Assembly (NCBI RefSeq): GCF_000715075.1
Contig: NC_134102.1
Span: 96,241,766 to 96,305,765 of the forward strand
Length of the DNA stretch: 64,000 nt
Reading direction: 5' to 3'
DNA from: Nicotiana tabacum
Lineage: Eukaryota; Streptophyta; Magnoliopsida; Solanales; Solanaceae
The first letter of the stretch is position 1; each line of letters opens with the position of its first letter. Below the pieces are notes generated by a model. That model made no database searches. It worked only from the letters and a program-made list of their open reading frames with translations, and was not told the origin of the DNA. Made by a program: the position numbers and the translations under genes. This document shows positions 1 through 14,612 of the stretch, piece by piece.

Positions 1-1
1 C

Positions 2-280
2 CTACGCCGAAACCACTTGAACAAGACCTGTGCAAACTGTCAATATCTCGGTCAGAGACTCCTGAAGGCCTGGAAGCACAATAAGTGAAGCTGGTGGCTG
101 AGATGGTCGTGCCGGCTCAACTGCAACCAGAATCTGCTTCTGAGCTGGAGCAACTAGTGGTACTATAGGTGCTGCTCCAACTACTGCACGAGCTATACCT
201 CGACCTCTACCTCGGCTCCGGCCTCTAGATGGTCGCACTTGTGGTTGACCGTCCGTTTCGGTAGTAAGTGTCCTCACCAT
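2..280 (-). pseudogene. gag: gag N-terminus (partial at window edge)
   Basis: Open from an ATG at 280 to the window edge on the minus strand, 92 residues. It begins MVRTLTTETDGQP and has an Arg-Gly rich run (SRGRSRGRGRG), the standard start of gag in plant chromoviruses of this kind, followed by a Pro/Ala/Val linker. The capsid domain and nucleocapsid zinc knuckle would lie to the left, outside the window. The visible part has no stop codon. It lies about 180 bp downstream of the primer site, which is the expected leader length. Whether the full gene is intact cannot be judged. Confidence 0.75.
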
Positions 281-463
281 TTCTTAGATAATAGAATAAA
301 AAATATTTAGTTTCAGGAATCAACAAATCGTATGACAAAATACAAGAAAGTGAAATTTTCCTAAGGGTTAGGCAGCCTCTCGAATATAAGTACATACGTC
401 TCTGTACCGATCCGCAAAACTATACTAAACCTGTTCATGACTGGTGAGACCTATGTAACCTAC

Positions 464-475
464 GCTCTGATACCA
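464..475 (-). other. Primer binding site (initiator Met tRNA)
   Basis: The minus strand reads TGGTATCAGAGC directly inside the LTR end, complementary to the 3' end of plant initiator-Met tRNA, the usual primer of Ty3/gypsy chromoviruses. It fixes the direction of the element and the inner LTR boundary. Confidence 0.85.
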
Positions 476-1154
476 ACTTGGCACGACCCAAAATGCTAAC
501 TTGTCCTGATGGCGCATATCTCGATACTAGGCAAGCCGAAAACCTCAATAAACCACAATTTATTTTAAGTTTGATAATATAATATTTAAACACAATCCAC
601 AAGTCTCGCAAATACCGATACAAACACTCCCAAAACTTGGTGTCAATGAGTACATGGGCATCTATATATTACAAGTCTGGAAAACGTGGTCTATAATAAT
701 CTGAGACCAAATACAATAAATAAAAGGATAGGGAAGGAGAAACAAGGTATGCGAATCATGGTAGCTACCTCTGAATCTCTGAAAAATCAATTGTGTGAAA
801 GAATCAACACCCATTGTATGTGGGATCACCTGGATCGGCACACGAAGTGCAGGGTGTAGTATGAGTACAACCAAGTCAGTAAGTCACAATAATAAATAAA
901 GAACTGAAAATATTGACGAGCTTCTCAGCTAAGTCCAAATATAGTACTTTCCAATATAAAAGAGTAGGCATGCTCTCAAGTTCAACATTTAAGATTTCAC
1001 TGAAATTACATATCAAGTTTGATCGAAAAAGAAAATAATGTTTTTCTGAAATTTCCAAAAATAGTGATATATGACAGCGAAATGCAGGAAATAATGAAAT
1101 CAAAGCTTTCTCTCAGAGTAACAGCCACCCAGTCCTCCCATTCATTTCAGCCGC

Positions 1155-1250
1155 ACAATCACTCTTTCCTCACAGTCACTCTTTCCTCACAATCACTCAT
1201 TCCTCACAGTCACTCATCACTCGGCACTCGCACTCGGCACTCAGTAGATA
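1155..1250 (-). repeat. 17-bp tandem repeat in LTR-V
   Basis: Three to four near-perfect copies of a unit close to TCCTCACAGTCACTCTT (plus strand), followed by shorter CACTCGG-type copies. It lies where other LTR families in this window carry their own unrelated tandem arrays. Confidence 0.7.
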
Positions 1251-2343
1251 CCTGCGCTCACTAGGGGTGTGTACAGACTCCATAGGGGCTTCTTCATCCC
1301 AAGCGCTATATCAAGCCAACCATGGCATAAATGAATGAAACATGTTGTGGCATGTACCACGATCCCATAAATATCCTCACAATTAGGCCCTCGGCCTCAC
1401 TAAGTCATCAACCTCTCCAGTCTCTCGGGCTTTCAAAAATCATGAAAATCAGCCCAAAATGATAATATGATGTATTAATAAATAGTAACAGAGACTGAGA
1501 TATGATATGAAATGAATAAACATGACCGAGTGTGAAATTATAATTTGAACATATAAAATCCACAGAAATGACCCCAGTGGGTACCAATAATAACAGCATA
1601 TGTCTAAGCATGATTTTTAATATGAGACTCAGCTCAATTTTCTCTAACACATAGAGAATGTACTGGTATGAATAAATTATTTAACTACACACTTCCATGG
1701 AATTTGACCAAGTCACAATTCCTACACGCCCACTCGCCCTTCACCTAGCATGTTCGTCACCTCAAAACTAATCACATAACACATAATTATGGGTTTCATA
1801 CCCTCAGGACCAAATTTAGAACTGTTACTTACCACAAATCATGTAATTCTGTATTCTGCAATGTCTTTGCCTCGTGAATTGGCCTCCAAACGCCTCGAAT
1901 CTAGCCACAAATAATTTGATTCAGTCCATAAATTTTATTGGAATTAATTCCATAAGAAAATACTAATTCACATAACAATCCGGAATTTATCTCAAAAATC
2001 GCCCGTGGGACCCACGATCGGAACCCGACAAAAGTTACAAAATCTGTAAGCCAATTCAACCACGAGTGTAACCATACCAATTTTACCAAAATCCGACCTC
2101 AACTCGACCCTCAAATCTTCAAATTAAACCAAGAGGGTTTTCTAAAGTTTTCAACTTAATTCACCCATTAAATGATGGATTCAAAGGAATAATCATGGAA
2201 ATTAACCAAAACTCGATAAGAATCACTTACCCCAAACACCCATGCAAGAATCTCTCCAAAAATCGCCTTCTACCGATCTCCCAATTCAATTTTGTGTTAT
2301 GAACTCAAAACTCCCGTTTTGGGACTTTTAATTCGGCCCAGAT

Positions 2344-2766
2344 ATGCCTCCATCGCAAACGCGAAAGGAGCCTCGCGTTTGCAAAGCACAAACTCGAGTG
2401 CCTAGAATTTACCTTATGCGGTTGCGGAATCCTCTACGCAATCGCGAAGAACAACCAAACTGCCCCAAAATATTTACCCTACGCAATCGCATGATCACTC
2501 ACGTGATTGTGAAGTGCAGCACTCTAAGTCCTATGCGATCACACACTTGCCCACGCGATCGCGAAGAATTAAGCGCGTGGCCCCCGACTGCCCTATTTCT
2601 TCTACGTGAACGCGGCTTTAGCCACGCCTTCGCGAAGCACACTCTGTCCAGAACCACGGGATTGTGGTTGCCTTCACGCGATCGCACAGAACAATCTCAC
2701 CTCTGCCCAAACAAGCCTATGCGATCGCGGACCTTCTCACATGATCGCGTAGAAAGAAACGAGTAA
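2344..2766 (-). repeat. CpG-rich palindromic block (GCGATCGCG type)
   Basis: At least eight spaced copies of a GC-rich partly palindromic core such as CGCGATCGCGAAG, with variants CGCAATCGCG and CGCAAACGCG, stand in otherwise AT-rich LTR. A 140-residue frame covers the block on the plus strand, but the repeated codons come from the DNA repeat and match no protein I know. Comparable blocks lie at the same relative place in other LTRs (11688-12000, 19220-19500). Confidence 0.7.
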
Positions 2767-3457
2767 CCGAAAACCAGCATTCTTCAGCTGGAATGCATAG
2801 TCCAAAATTTATCTGTTAGTCGTCCGAAACTCACCCGAGGCCCCCGAGACCTCAACCAAATATACCAACAAGTCCTAAAACATGATACGAACTTAGTCGA
2901 ACCCTCAAATCACCTCAAACAATGCTAAAACCACGAATCATACCCCAATTGAAGCCTGATGAACTTTGAAATTTAAAATTCCAAAAAATGACGCCAAAAC
3001 CTATCAAATCAAGTCCGATTGACCTCAAATTTTGCAGACAAGTCATAAATGACATAACTGAGGTATTCAAATTTTTAGAATCGGATTCCAACCCCGGTTT
3101 TAAAAAGTCAACCCCCTGTAAAACTTCCCAAAAATTCGACTTTCGCCATTTCAAGCCTAGTTCCACTACGGACCTGCAACTAATTTTTTGGACACGCTCC
3201 TAAGTCCAAAATCACCATACGGAACTATTTAAATCATCAGAATTATAATTCGAGGTCGTTTATACATAAGTCAATATCCAGTCAATTTTTCCAACTTATA
3301 TTTTCAATTATGAGACTAAGTGTCTCATTTCAATACGAAAACCTTCCAGACCTGAACTAACTAACACGATAAGTCATAAAATAACTGTAAATCATAACTT
3401 GAGCAATAAATGAGGAACATGGTTATAATACTCAAAATGACCGATCGGGTCGTTACA

Positions 3458-4445
3458 ACTCGTCTCGATATCCAGAACCGAATCAAATTAAGGAGAGTTA
3501 TCCTTTTAAAACAAATATGGATCATACCAGTAATGACACCATTTGGTGTAGTGGCCTCAGCCAATTCATAGCAATTATATCAATGGGACAGGTCTCCCCC
3601 TCTTGGGCGCCCTAATCCGCCGCTAAGTTACATCTGTCCGGAGTCTAGGACAATCTCTGACCCTGATGAGAACTGTTTGAACCATGGATGGATGATGCAC
3701 CACGGTGAACTAGACGAGCCGTTTGAGCATGTTTGAAAGGACGACCTCTACCTTGGTGAAACTGACCCCCAGAAGGAAAACCACAAAATCGACCCTGACC
3801 CCGAGGCCTCTTGGCCTCATTTTCTACCCGCTCCTGGCTGTGAACCATTGCAATCTCACGAGCAAAGTCAACAACCTCATCAAAAGTAGCACCAGATACT
3901 CTCTCCCGGGACATAAGTAACTGCAGCTGATATGTGATGCCATCAATGAATCTCCTAATCCTTTCCCTATCAGTGGCAACCAACCAAACTGCATGATGAG
4001 CCAACTCAGAAAATCTCATCTCGTACTGCGTCACAGACATGCCATCCTGATGTAACTGTTCAAACTGTCTGCCCAACTCCTCTTTGTGAGACTGCATCAC
4101 AAACATCTCCAAAAAGAGTACAGATAATTCCTGCCATGTAAGTGATACTGCACCGATAGGATTGCGCCCCTCATAGGTCTCCCACCATTTGAAGGCAGCC
4201 CCAGAAAACTAAAAAGTAGTGAATGAGACCCCATTGATCTCCAAAATACACGCTATCTGAAGCATCCGCTGGCACTTATCCAGAAAACCCTGAGCATCCT
4301 CTGACTCAGCACCGCTAAATGATGGATGTCGAAGCCTCCCAAATCTCTCAAGTTTCATCTACTTATCATCTTCCATAACGGGGACTACCGGGGCCTGAGC
4401 AGTTGCAACTGGATGGACTGATATTGCCCCAGGTATCCTCACCAT
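3458..4445 (-). pseudogene. gag: gag (capsid domain) with stops, cut by an insertion
   Basis: Starts at an ATG at 4445 in the reading frame that also holds the long open stretch 4112-3645. The capsid (retrotrans_gag) domain is clear, with motifs QFEQLHQDGMSVTQYEMRFS and RERIRRFIDGITYQL, followed by a basic Gly-Arg region. Compared with other gags here, much of the N-terminal linker is missing. In-frame TAG codons lie at 4361-4359, 4211-4209 and 3647-3645. Beyond 3645 the sequence continues to the start of the protease region (EATTPNGVITG type motif, about 3560-3520) and is then cut by the LTR at 3457. The product would be a truncated capsid protein; it is dead as a gene. Confidence 0.8.
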
Positions 4446-4628
4446 TTCTGAGAGAATAAAATAACAGAAATTTAGTTTTCGAAATCAACAATTCGCACGA
4501 CAGAATACAAAAAAGTGAAATTTTTCTAAGGGTTAGGCAAACTCTCGAAGATATATACAGACGTCTCCATACGTATCGGCAAGACTCTACTAAACCTGTT
4601 CATGACTCGTGAGACCTATGTAACCTAG

Positions 4629-4640
4629 GCTCTGATACCA
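4629..4640 (-). other. Primer binding site (initiator Met tRNA)
   Basis: The minus strand reads TGGTATCAGAGC three bases inside the LTR end at 4644. It orients the element and shows that the LTR to its right is the 5' LTR. The stretch between it and the gag ATG (4446-4628) is a leader with no gene. Confidence 0.85.
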
Positions 4641-7600
4641 ACTTGTCACGACCCAAATCACCTTCCGTAGGATGTCGTGATGGCACCTAGTCTTAGGAAC
4701 TAGGTAAGCCTAACGTTCACCGAAATAATAACAATATTAAATAACGGCTGACAAATGCAAAGTAGAAATCTCTATACAATATTTGCAATACCAAAACCCG
4801 GTAGTACAAGTCATAAGCTCTACTGAGTTACTAGAAATCCTATAAACACAACTATTTTGAAGTAGAGATAAAACAGTGCAAGTACAATATTGGAAGGTGA
4901 CTCCGAAGGATGCGAACGCAACAACACGTTTACCTTTAGTCCCCACATCAAGATCTGTACTGCTAGCGAGCGGTCAACTGACTCCACATTACCTGGCTCT
5001 GCACAAAATAAAATGTGCAGAAGTGTAGTGTGAGTACACCACAATCGGTACCCAGTAAGTATCAAGACTAACCTATGTGGGGGTAGTGACGAGGTACAGT
5101 CAACACACTCACTAGTCAAATAACTCGTGCCATACAAAATCAATCGAAAATAAATAGCAGAGATAACAACAATAATCAACTAGTGATATAAACAGTAAGG
5201 TAGCAAGAACACCATAATTATTACTCAGACGAATAAGAAAAATACAAGTACAACCAATTAAACATGTTTTTCAAATATAAATCTTTCACATTCAATTCTT
5301 TCGAAAAAATACCATCCAAATATATTTCTTCAAATAAGTATGCTTCGAATATAAAACTCTTCCAAATAAATATCTCATACGAAAATCATAAAAATGGTTC
5401 TCAGCCCCCTTTCATATTTTTACGGCACCTCGTGCCCGTATCTCTATCAAGGCCGCACTGACAACTCCCGTGCCAAATATGTCATTACATAAAATCCGTA
5501 CGATTAATTTATTTTCAATAAAGTAAAGTTATAAATTTTTAAACCAAGTAAGAATTCAATAAAGAAATGAGTTTATTTTAGAAATAGTTTGAGTGAAGGA
5601 AAAATGACATTTCACTGTAAATAAAACATCATATAATCTATTGATTTGGATGTAAAAGTTATTAATTTAAAACATAATAGTGACTTCTTTTATTTAAAAA
5701 AACTCAGTCATCGAAAAATCGGTAAAAACATGAAATATAAATCTTCGGAAATACAAAATAACAAAAGACATAGTAAAATGAAATAATACATCACGGAAGA
5801 TAACATGGATTTACCTATCACGGAAATACAAAATAACAAAAGACAAGTATAACCATAGAGAGATGTCAACAAAAAGGCACTCCCGAAATACCGTCTCGTA
5901 GTTCCAAAAGTAAATGCTCAACAGGGGATCTCACGAGGTACCGCCTCGTAGTCCCAAAAGTAAATATGCAAGACAGAGGGATCTCCCGAGGTACTACCTC
6001 GTATTCGCAAAGTAAATATGAAAGAACAATAATGCCCCTAGGCCATCACAAGTCATCACAATTCAATTCCCAACCTAGCCTACCTTGTCTCGACGTGCAC
6101 AATAATAAAGTAGATTTCCCGCATTGTCTCGCCGCACGCGCAAAATAATATTTCCACCTTGTCTCGCCCCATGCGCAAACCCACACATATATAGCCCGGA
6201 TATATAGCCCGCCTTGTCATGCGGCATGTGCATAAATCAATAGTAATAGTACGTTACCTTGTGCAAATACCAGAACACAACTCCCAACAATATCACGTCC
6301 CAATAACACAACATCTCATAAATTGCACCTCAAGTGCTCAAATATTACAAAATATCACAGATTGCATATCAAGTGCTCAAATATTACAACTTGCCATAGA
6401 AATATACAATACACTATTTTCCACAATAAGGAGCCCATGGCTCGACCATAATGTGCACAACATCTTAACAAAATATTCGGGAGTGAACAACTCAAAAAAA
6501 TAATATTTCACATAAAATCAAGGTGGCAATCATACCAAATCATCATATAAAAACAAATCCAAAAAACTAGGATTTAGGCATGACAAATAGGGGATTTAAT
6601 AAGTTCCAATAATTTCCAATTTATTACATAAGGGTGTTTAAAGATTTTAACCAATGTAATTTGCACATATAAACCAAGTATGTACTCGTCACCTCGTGTA
6701 CATGGTTTTCAATTACACAATTTGCACATAAGACTCAATGCCTAAGGGGTATTTTTCCCACTCAATGTTAGGTAAGATACTTACCTCAGGCAACTCAATC
6801 CACTGGAAAGCCTTTTTCCGCGATTATCGAACTCCGAATGGCTCGAATCCAGATGAATATTTCCTTGAAAATGCTTTGGCAAAATCGCTACAACTTGAGC
6901 TTTCTTGATTCAACTCTTTAGTGATATTAAAACCTCCAACTACTCTTACAACTCCGATCCACATCAACATAATTCTATTTGACCAATATTAGTAAAATTT
7001 CCAGTTTTTTAGGTCAGTTAGGCATTTTATCAAATACCTAGTAGGCATGAATTTCTACATATCTTAACCATAGAATTAGTTCATCGAACTACTACCATTT
7101 ACCAACAATTTATCCCACCTTTATTCTTAAACAATTAATAACTTCCAACATCACATACATGACCATCCATCCACACCCAACCAATAAAAGTCCATCAAAT
7201 AATCACCTTTCAATCTCTACAATGATTATGTATTTAAATTGGGAACATATGTCTTCCAATCACCATACCATAAATTCTAATACTTAATTCATACTTATAT
7301 TCCCATTATATATCCATACATGTAAGTCTAATGGTGTAGGATTACCTTTTGGAAGAAGTCTTGCAAAACCCTCCTTTGAGTTCTTGAAGAAATTTCTTGA
7401 AGATCTAAGTATTTTATATGTAAATTTCATCAATACTAGTGTAGAAATGATAGAATTTCACACCAAGATAAAAGGGGATTGCTTACCTTGAAGAAGAGGG
7501 GAGTTGGTGGTCTTGAGAGAGTGGAGAAGATCTCAATAATTCTTCCAAATGAAATAGGAAAAATTATCCCTGAATTGGCTTAAAAAGAGTTGGAGCCGAC

Positions 7601-8109
7601 CCGTGCCCGGTCTGGCGAAGAGGCACTCACTACGATGTCCACTGCATGCAAGAGAAGACAGGATCTGCGCCCGGTCTGGCGAACTGACCCTCACTTGGTA
7701 ATTTGATCATAACTTTTAGTAGGAATGTCCAAATGACGAACAACTTCATACGTTAGAAACTAGAACTCAAAGGGCTACACTCTAGTTACGAAATTCATAT
7801 AAAGTATCTTCACATTATGAGATATATACCCGTTCAAAGGTAAGTGTTGTGAAAATTGAAACACCTTTTCCACTTAATATTTCCAACTTTTGCCAATTAG
7901 TGCCGAAACCTTCTAGACCTATCCAAATGCAAATTCGGGCATACGCCCAAGTCCAAAATCACCATCCGGCACTAACGGAACTATCAAAATTTTGATCCGA
8001 AGTCGAATACAAAAAAGTCAAATTTGGTCAACTCTTTCAACTTGAGGCTTCCAACATGGAATATATTATTCCGAACTAGTCCTGAAACACTTGAAAATCA
8101 AAATCGACG

Positions 8110-10824
<2,715 letters not shown>

Positions 10825-10925
10825 CGACTATTCACATATGTCATAATACATCATATGAAACTATTCAAGACTTCAAATTGTTGGAAGGAGCGTAAATGTT
10901 CAAAATGACAAGTCGGGTCGTTACA

Positions 10926-11094
10926 TGCTTCCCCACTTAAGCATACGTTTGTCCTCGAACGTGCCAAGAATCTTTCTGAGGAGATTAAATTTACTGAGTG
11001 TATTATTACACACTTACTCGCTGGTGATTCTACGTCACCGCAAATTTAACATGAATCCGACAACGCCATCTCAGTTGAAAATTATTTCTCTCAT
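10926..11094 (-). other. Polypurine tract and 3' end of an internal region
   Basis: On the minus strand the sequence just before the LTR start at 10925 reads GTTCGAGGACAAACG, a short spacer, then AAGTGGGGAAGCA. This is the typical 3' end of a chromovirus internal region and its plus-strand primer; compare 61343-61380 and 56900-56943. About 150 bp of non-coding tail remain before the next element's LTR. It means this LTR once also served as the 3' LTR of an element lying to the right. Confidence 0.7.
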
Positions 11095-11687
11095 CCCTAC
11101 TTATGGGAAGTCTTGTTTTTTGTTTCGGAGTGATTTGGGACACTTAGTCCCTGAAACAGACACTTAAGTATTATGATTTTGACCGTAGTCATAATTGTGT
11201 GAAGACGACTCCAAAATGGAGTTTTGTCGGTTCCGTTAGCTTCGTTGGGTGATTTTGGACTTATGAGTGTGTCCGGACTGTGAATTTGAGGCTTGTGGCA
11301 AAAGTCCGCAAAGTCAAATTTTTTAAAAGTTTGACCGGGGGGGGGGGGGGGTTGACTTTTTGATATCTGGGTCGGATTATGATTCCGGAAGTTGGAGTAG
11401 GTCTGTAATGCTGAATATGACTTGTGTGCAAAATTTGGGGTCAATCGGACGCGATTTGATAGGTTTTGATATCGGCTGTAGAATCGGAGGGTGATTCGTA
11501 TTTTTTATGTTATTTGAGGTGGTTTGAGGATTCGACTAAGTTTGTATAGTGTGTTGGGACTTGATGGTATGTTTGGTTGAGGTCCCGGGGGCCTCGGGCG
11601 AGTTTCCGGTGGTTAACAGATCATTTTTGGCCTTGGTTAGATAGTTGATATCTATTGCTACATTTTTTCTTGTTTCCTCTTGCGCGT

Positions 11688-12000
11688 TCACGAGAGGAGC
11701 CTCGTGTTTGCAAATATTGTTTCTGAGTTGCTGAGATTTTCTCCTACGCGTCCGCGAAGGAGAGGACGCGAACGTGAAGGTATGGAAGTGTGTGAATCAC
11801 GAACGCGTGGGTGGCGTCGCGTTCGCGAAGGGGAGTGAGGCAGGTGGGGACCCCCAATCTTTTGTTCTACGCATTCGTGAGGTGAGGGACGCGTTCGCGA
11901 AGGTCTGAGTTGCAAAGCTTTGCATTCGCAAAGAGTTAAGTTAAGAGGCAGTGTGAGTTGGTCTACGCGATCACGAAAGGACGGTCGCATTCGCGAAGAA
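11688..12000 (+). repeat. CpG-rich palindromic block (GCGTTCGCGA type)
   Basis: Eight or more spaced copies of short cores such as CGCGTTCGCGAAGG and CTACGCGTCCGCGAAGG. Their arrangement parallels the block at 2344-2766 of the other LTR-V copy, which lies in the opposite direction. The open frame through it on the minus strand is a repeat artefact. Confidence 0.65.
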
Positions 12001-12919
12001 GGAAATCTGGGTAGACAATATTAATTTAAAAACCGAGGGTTTGAAACCATTTTGTATATTTTGAGCTAGAGACACGAAATTGGGCGATTATTGAAGGGAT
12101 TTTTGTGGAGTCGATTGAGGTAACTGATTCCTACTTGGTTTTGGTTAAAACCCATGATTATATCTTTAATTGTATTATCTAATTTATGATTTGGGGTGAA
12201 AAATTGGGGAAGAAGATGAGGCGTTCTTGAGCTAGATTTTTGGGGTTTTGAATGGGATTTGTTTATCGGATTGGAGTAAATTTAGTATGGTTAGACTCTT
12301 GAGTGAAAGGTCTTTCGGGTTTTGTGACTTTTGTCAGATTTCGAGACGTAGCCCCGGGTCTGGCTTTTGACCAATTTCGGATTTTGGTTTGTAATTTTGT
12401 ATTTTTCTTGTGGAATTGATACCTTTAGCCTATATTAATTATATCGTACTGCGTGTGGCTAGATTCGGGGCATTTGAAGATTGATTCGAGGTGCAAAGGC
12501 ATTGCGAAGTAGGATTTTTGTGCGGTTTGAGGTGAGTAATAATTTTAAATATGGTCCTGAGGGTATGAAACCCCAGATTATTGTATTATGTGAGTATTTT
12601 GGAGGTGACGCACATGCTTGGTGACATGCGTGTGGGCATGCACCATGGGAATTGGGACCTGGTCCATTCCGTAAAATTGGAAAGTTGAATAAGCTTATTG
12701 TTAGCTATGTGCCTTTTGTGTGCTATAGAAATTTTAGAGTGAATAATGTTAGAAATCATACTTAGGCTATATGTTGGTGCTGTAAATACCCCCAGCGGTC
12801 GTGATAGTGTTAAACCTTCCTGCTTATTGTTACTTGTACGCAATCACAGTTTACTTATTTATTTCATCTCACTCTCTATAGTTCATTATTGATGTATCAT
12901 ATCATACTTGACTTGAGAT

Positions 12920-13150
12920 GGCTGTGGATTTGAAAGAGTTGCAACTCTTATGGAGATTAAAAATTGGTGATCAATCAACTCCTTGGTAATTATTCAGTTA
13001 AAAAGCCTGACCTGAATTGATTCCATATTATAATTATGCAAACAAAAAAGGCTTATTGGGTGGCTTGGTGATGTGACCATAGAGCATGTCCCAAGAAAAA
13101 AATAGACAAGCAGATGCCCTTGCAAGACGCTCAAGATCTCCGAATTGGAT
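12920..13150 (+). pseudogene. RNase H fragment of a gypsy retrotransposon
   Basis: Read across small frameshifts, the sequence gives LKELQL, then GD.KLVINQLLGNYSVKKPDL, then YNYA, GWL, DVTIEHVP and finally (Q)EKNRQADALAR. These are the successive motifs of the RNase H domain of plant gypsy elements, apparently of the Tat/Ogre kind rather than of the surrounding chromoviruses. Frame breaks occur near 12960 and 13100 and a stop within the run of A bases. Only this domain is present; no RT or IN flanks it. It was probably captured as a fragment during repair. Confidence 0.6.
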
Positions 13151-13170
13151 CAGTTTCTCCTCAACAAATA

Positions 13171-13378
<208 letters not shown>

Positions 13379-13568
13379 TAACTCTCCTCTTACTACAGGA
13401 CGCTTACCTAGCAAACGCTTAGATCCGGCTTTTTCTAATGATAAAATAGTATGGACTCATTCACTCATAGGTGTTTGGGTTGATTTCATGATTATTGAGA
13501 GCCCGAGAGATTGAAGACATCTATGACTAAGTAAGGCCTAGGGAATTATTGTGAGACATTATATTATA

Positions 13569-13711
13569 GCACGTGAGTTGTCCGTGCAGATCCAGATATT
13601 ATACTATAACACGTGAGTTATTCGTGCAGCACGTGAGTTGTTCGTGCACATCCAATTATTGATACTATAGCACATGAGTTGTCCGTGTAGCACGTGAGTT
13701 GTCCGTACGAA
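13569..13711 (+). repeat. Tandem array of G-box hairpins in LTR-V (5' copy)
   Basis: Five copies of a 19-bp core close to GCACGTGAGTTGTCCGTGC (first at 13569-13587, others near 13609, 13628, 13670 and 13689). Each core has complementary arms GCACG and CGTGC, and the intact ones contain the palindrome CACGTG, the plant G-box. Spacing alternates between about 19 and about 40 bp. Confidence 0.8.
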
Positions 13712-14488
13712 TTATAGCGCTTGGGTTGTAGGAGCTCCTCCGGAGTCTGCACACACCCAGTGAGCGCAGGTACCTATTGAGTGTGAGTACTGAGGGATGA
13801 GCGCCGAATGATTGAGTTGTTGTGACGAGTTGAATGTCTGTTGCCCTTTGAGGCTGTACTTGTTTTCCATTGTTGATGTACTTAGTTGCTATCTGTAATT
13901 GTTGTGAAATTTCTGAAAGATTCTATATCAGGATTACCTGCACTATAACTGTATAAACTTACTTGAACTGCCAGATTTAAAAGCATGTCTATTCTCTGCT
14001 GGAATTATTGAAAATCAATTGTATTTGTATAGCTAGTTACTACCTTCTCAGTTCTTTATTTATTTCTGTTACTTGCTGAGATGGTTGTACTCATGCTACA
14101 CACTGCACTACATGTGCAGATCCAGGTGTGTTTGATCACGGAGGTCGTTGAGTTCGTGTGCGATCGAGTATCGGAGTCTACGAGGTAGCTGCCGGCATCG
14201 GCAGACCTTGTCCCTCCTTCTATGTTTTCTTTTTTTTCTGTATTGATACTTAGACACTAGTTGTGTTAGACTGGATATCTAGATGCTCATGACTCACTGA
14301 CACCCTGATGACGGGCTATTTTTCCGCACTTATGTTTTGGGTTTTACCCCATTTTTATGAAAAACTCTGGTTATTTTAAATGTGTTAATTTATTTCTGTT
14401 AAATGATGAAAGTGTTTTGAAAAAGTCAGCTTGCCTAATATCACATTAGGTGCTATCACGGCGGGTTAGGTTTTGGGTCGTGATAAGT

Positions 14489-14500
14489 TGGTATCAAAGC
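14489..14500 (+). other. Primer binding site (one mismatch)
   Basis: TGGTATCAAAGC three bases after the LTR end, the initiator-Met site with a G to A change. It marks the 5' LTR boundary at 14485. Confidence 0.85.
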
Positions 14501-14612
14501 TTAGGTTACAAAGCTCTCGCGAGTAATGATCAGGGTTAGTAGGAAAAAACTTCACATTCTTGAATTCTAGTCGTGCAAATCTATAAACATCTATTGTGTT
14601 ATTCTCTCAGAG

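Larger units (their letters stand above)
1..3457 (-). mobile_element. LTR-V chromovirus, 5' part (LTR, primer site, start of gag)
   Basis: On the minus strand this reads 5' LTR (3457 down to 479), primer binding site, leader and the first part of gag, then runs out of the window. The LTR begins TGTAACGACC and ends at a decayed TGCCA next to the primer site. It interrupts a gag/protease coding stretch of another minus-strand element (3458-4445), so it was the later insertion. LTR blocks around 1250-1330 match the LTR of the element at 11095-17109, which places both in one family. The other end and its target duplication lie outside the window. Confidence 0.8.
479..3457 (-). repeat. 5' LTR of the LTR-V element
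   Basis: About 2.98 kb. On the minus strand it starts TGTAACGACCCGATCGGTC at 3457 and ends beside the primer site at 479. It carries a decayed copy of the common LTR hairpin near 838-852, a 17-bp tandem repeat at 1155-1250 and a CpG-rich palindromic block at 2344-2766. No open frame in it resembles a protein; short frames here are chance reading of LTR sequence. Confidence 0.8.

Noticed and set aside
2344..2766. 140-residue open frame
   Set aside because: The frame lies entirely in the GC-rich palindromic block; the amino-acid pattern repeats with the DNA motif and the opposite strand is also open.
11337..11351. Run of 15 G as a possible G-quadruplex or functional tract
   Set aside because: Other LTRs have GGGGAGTTGAC here; a homopolymer expansion or sequencing error is more likely. 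The C14 run at 60708-60721 is treated the same way.
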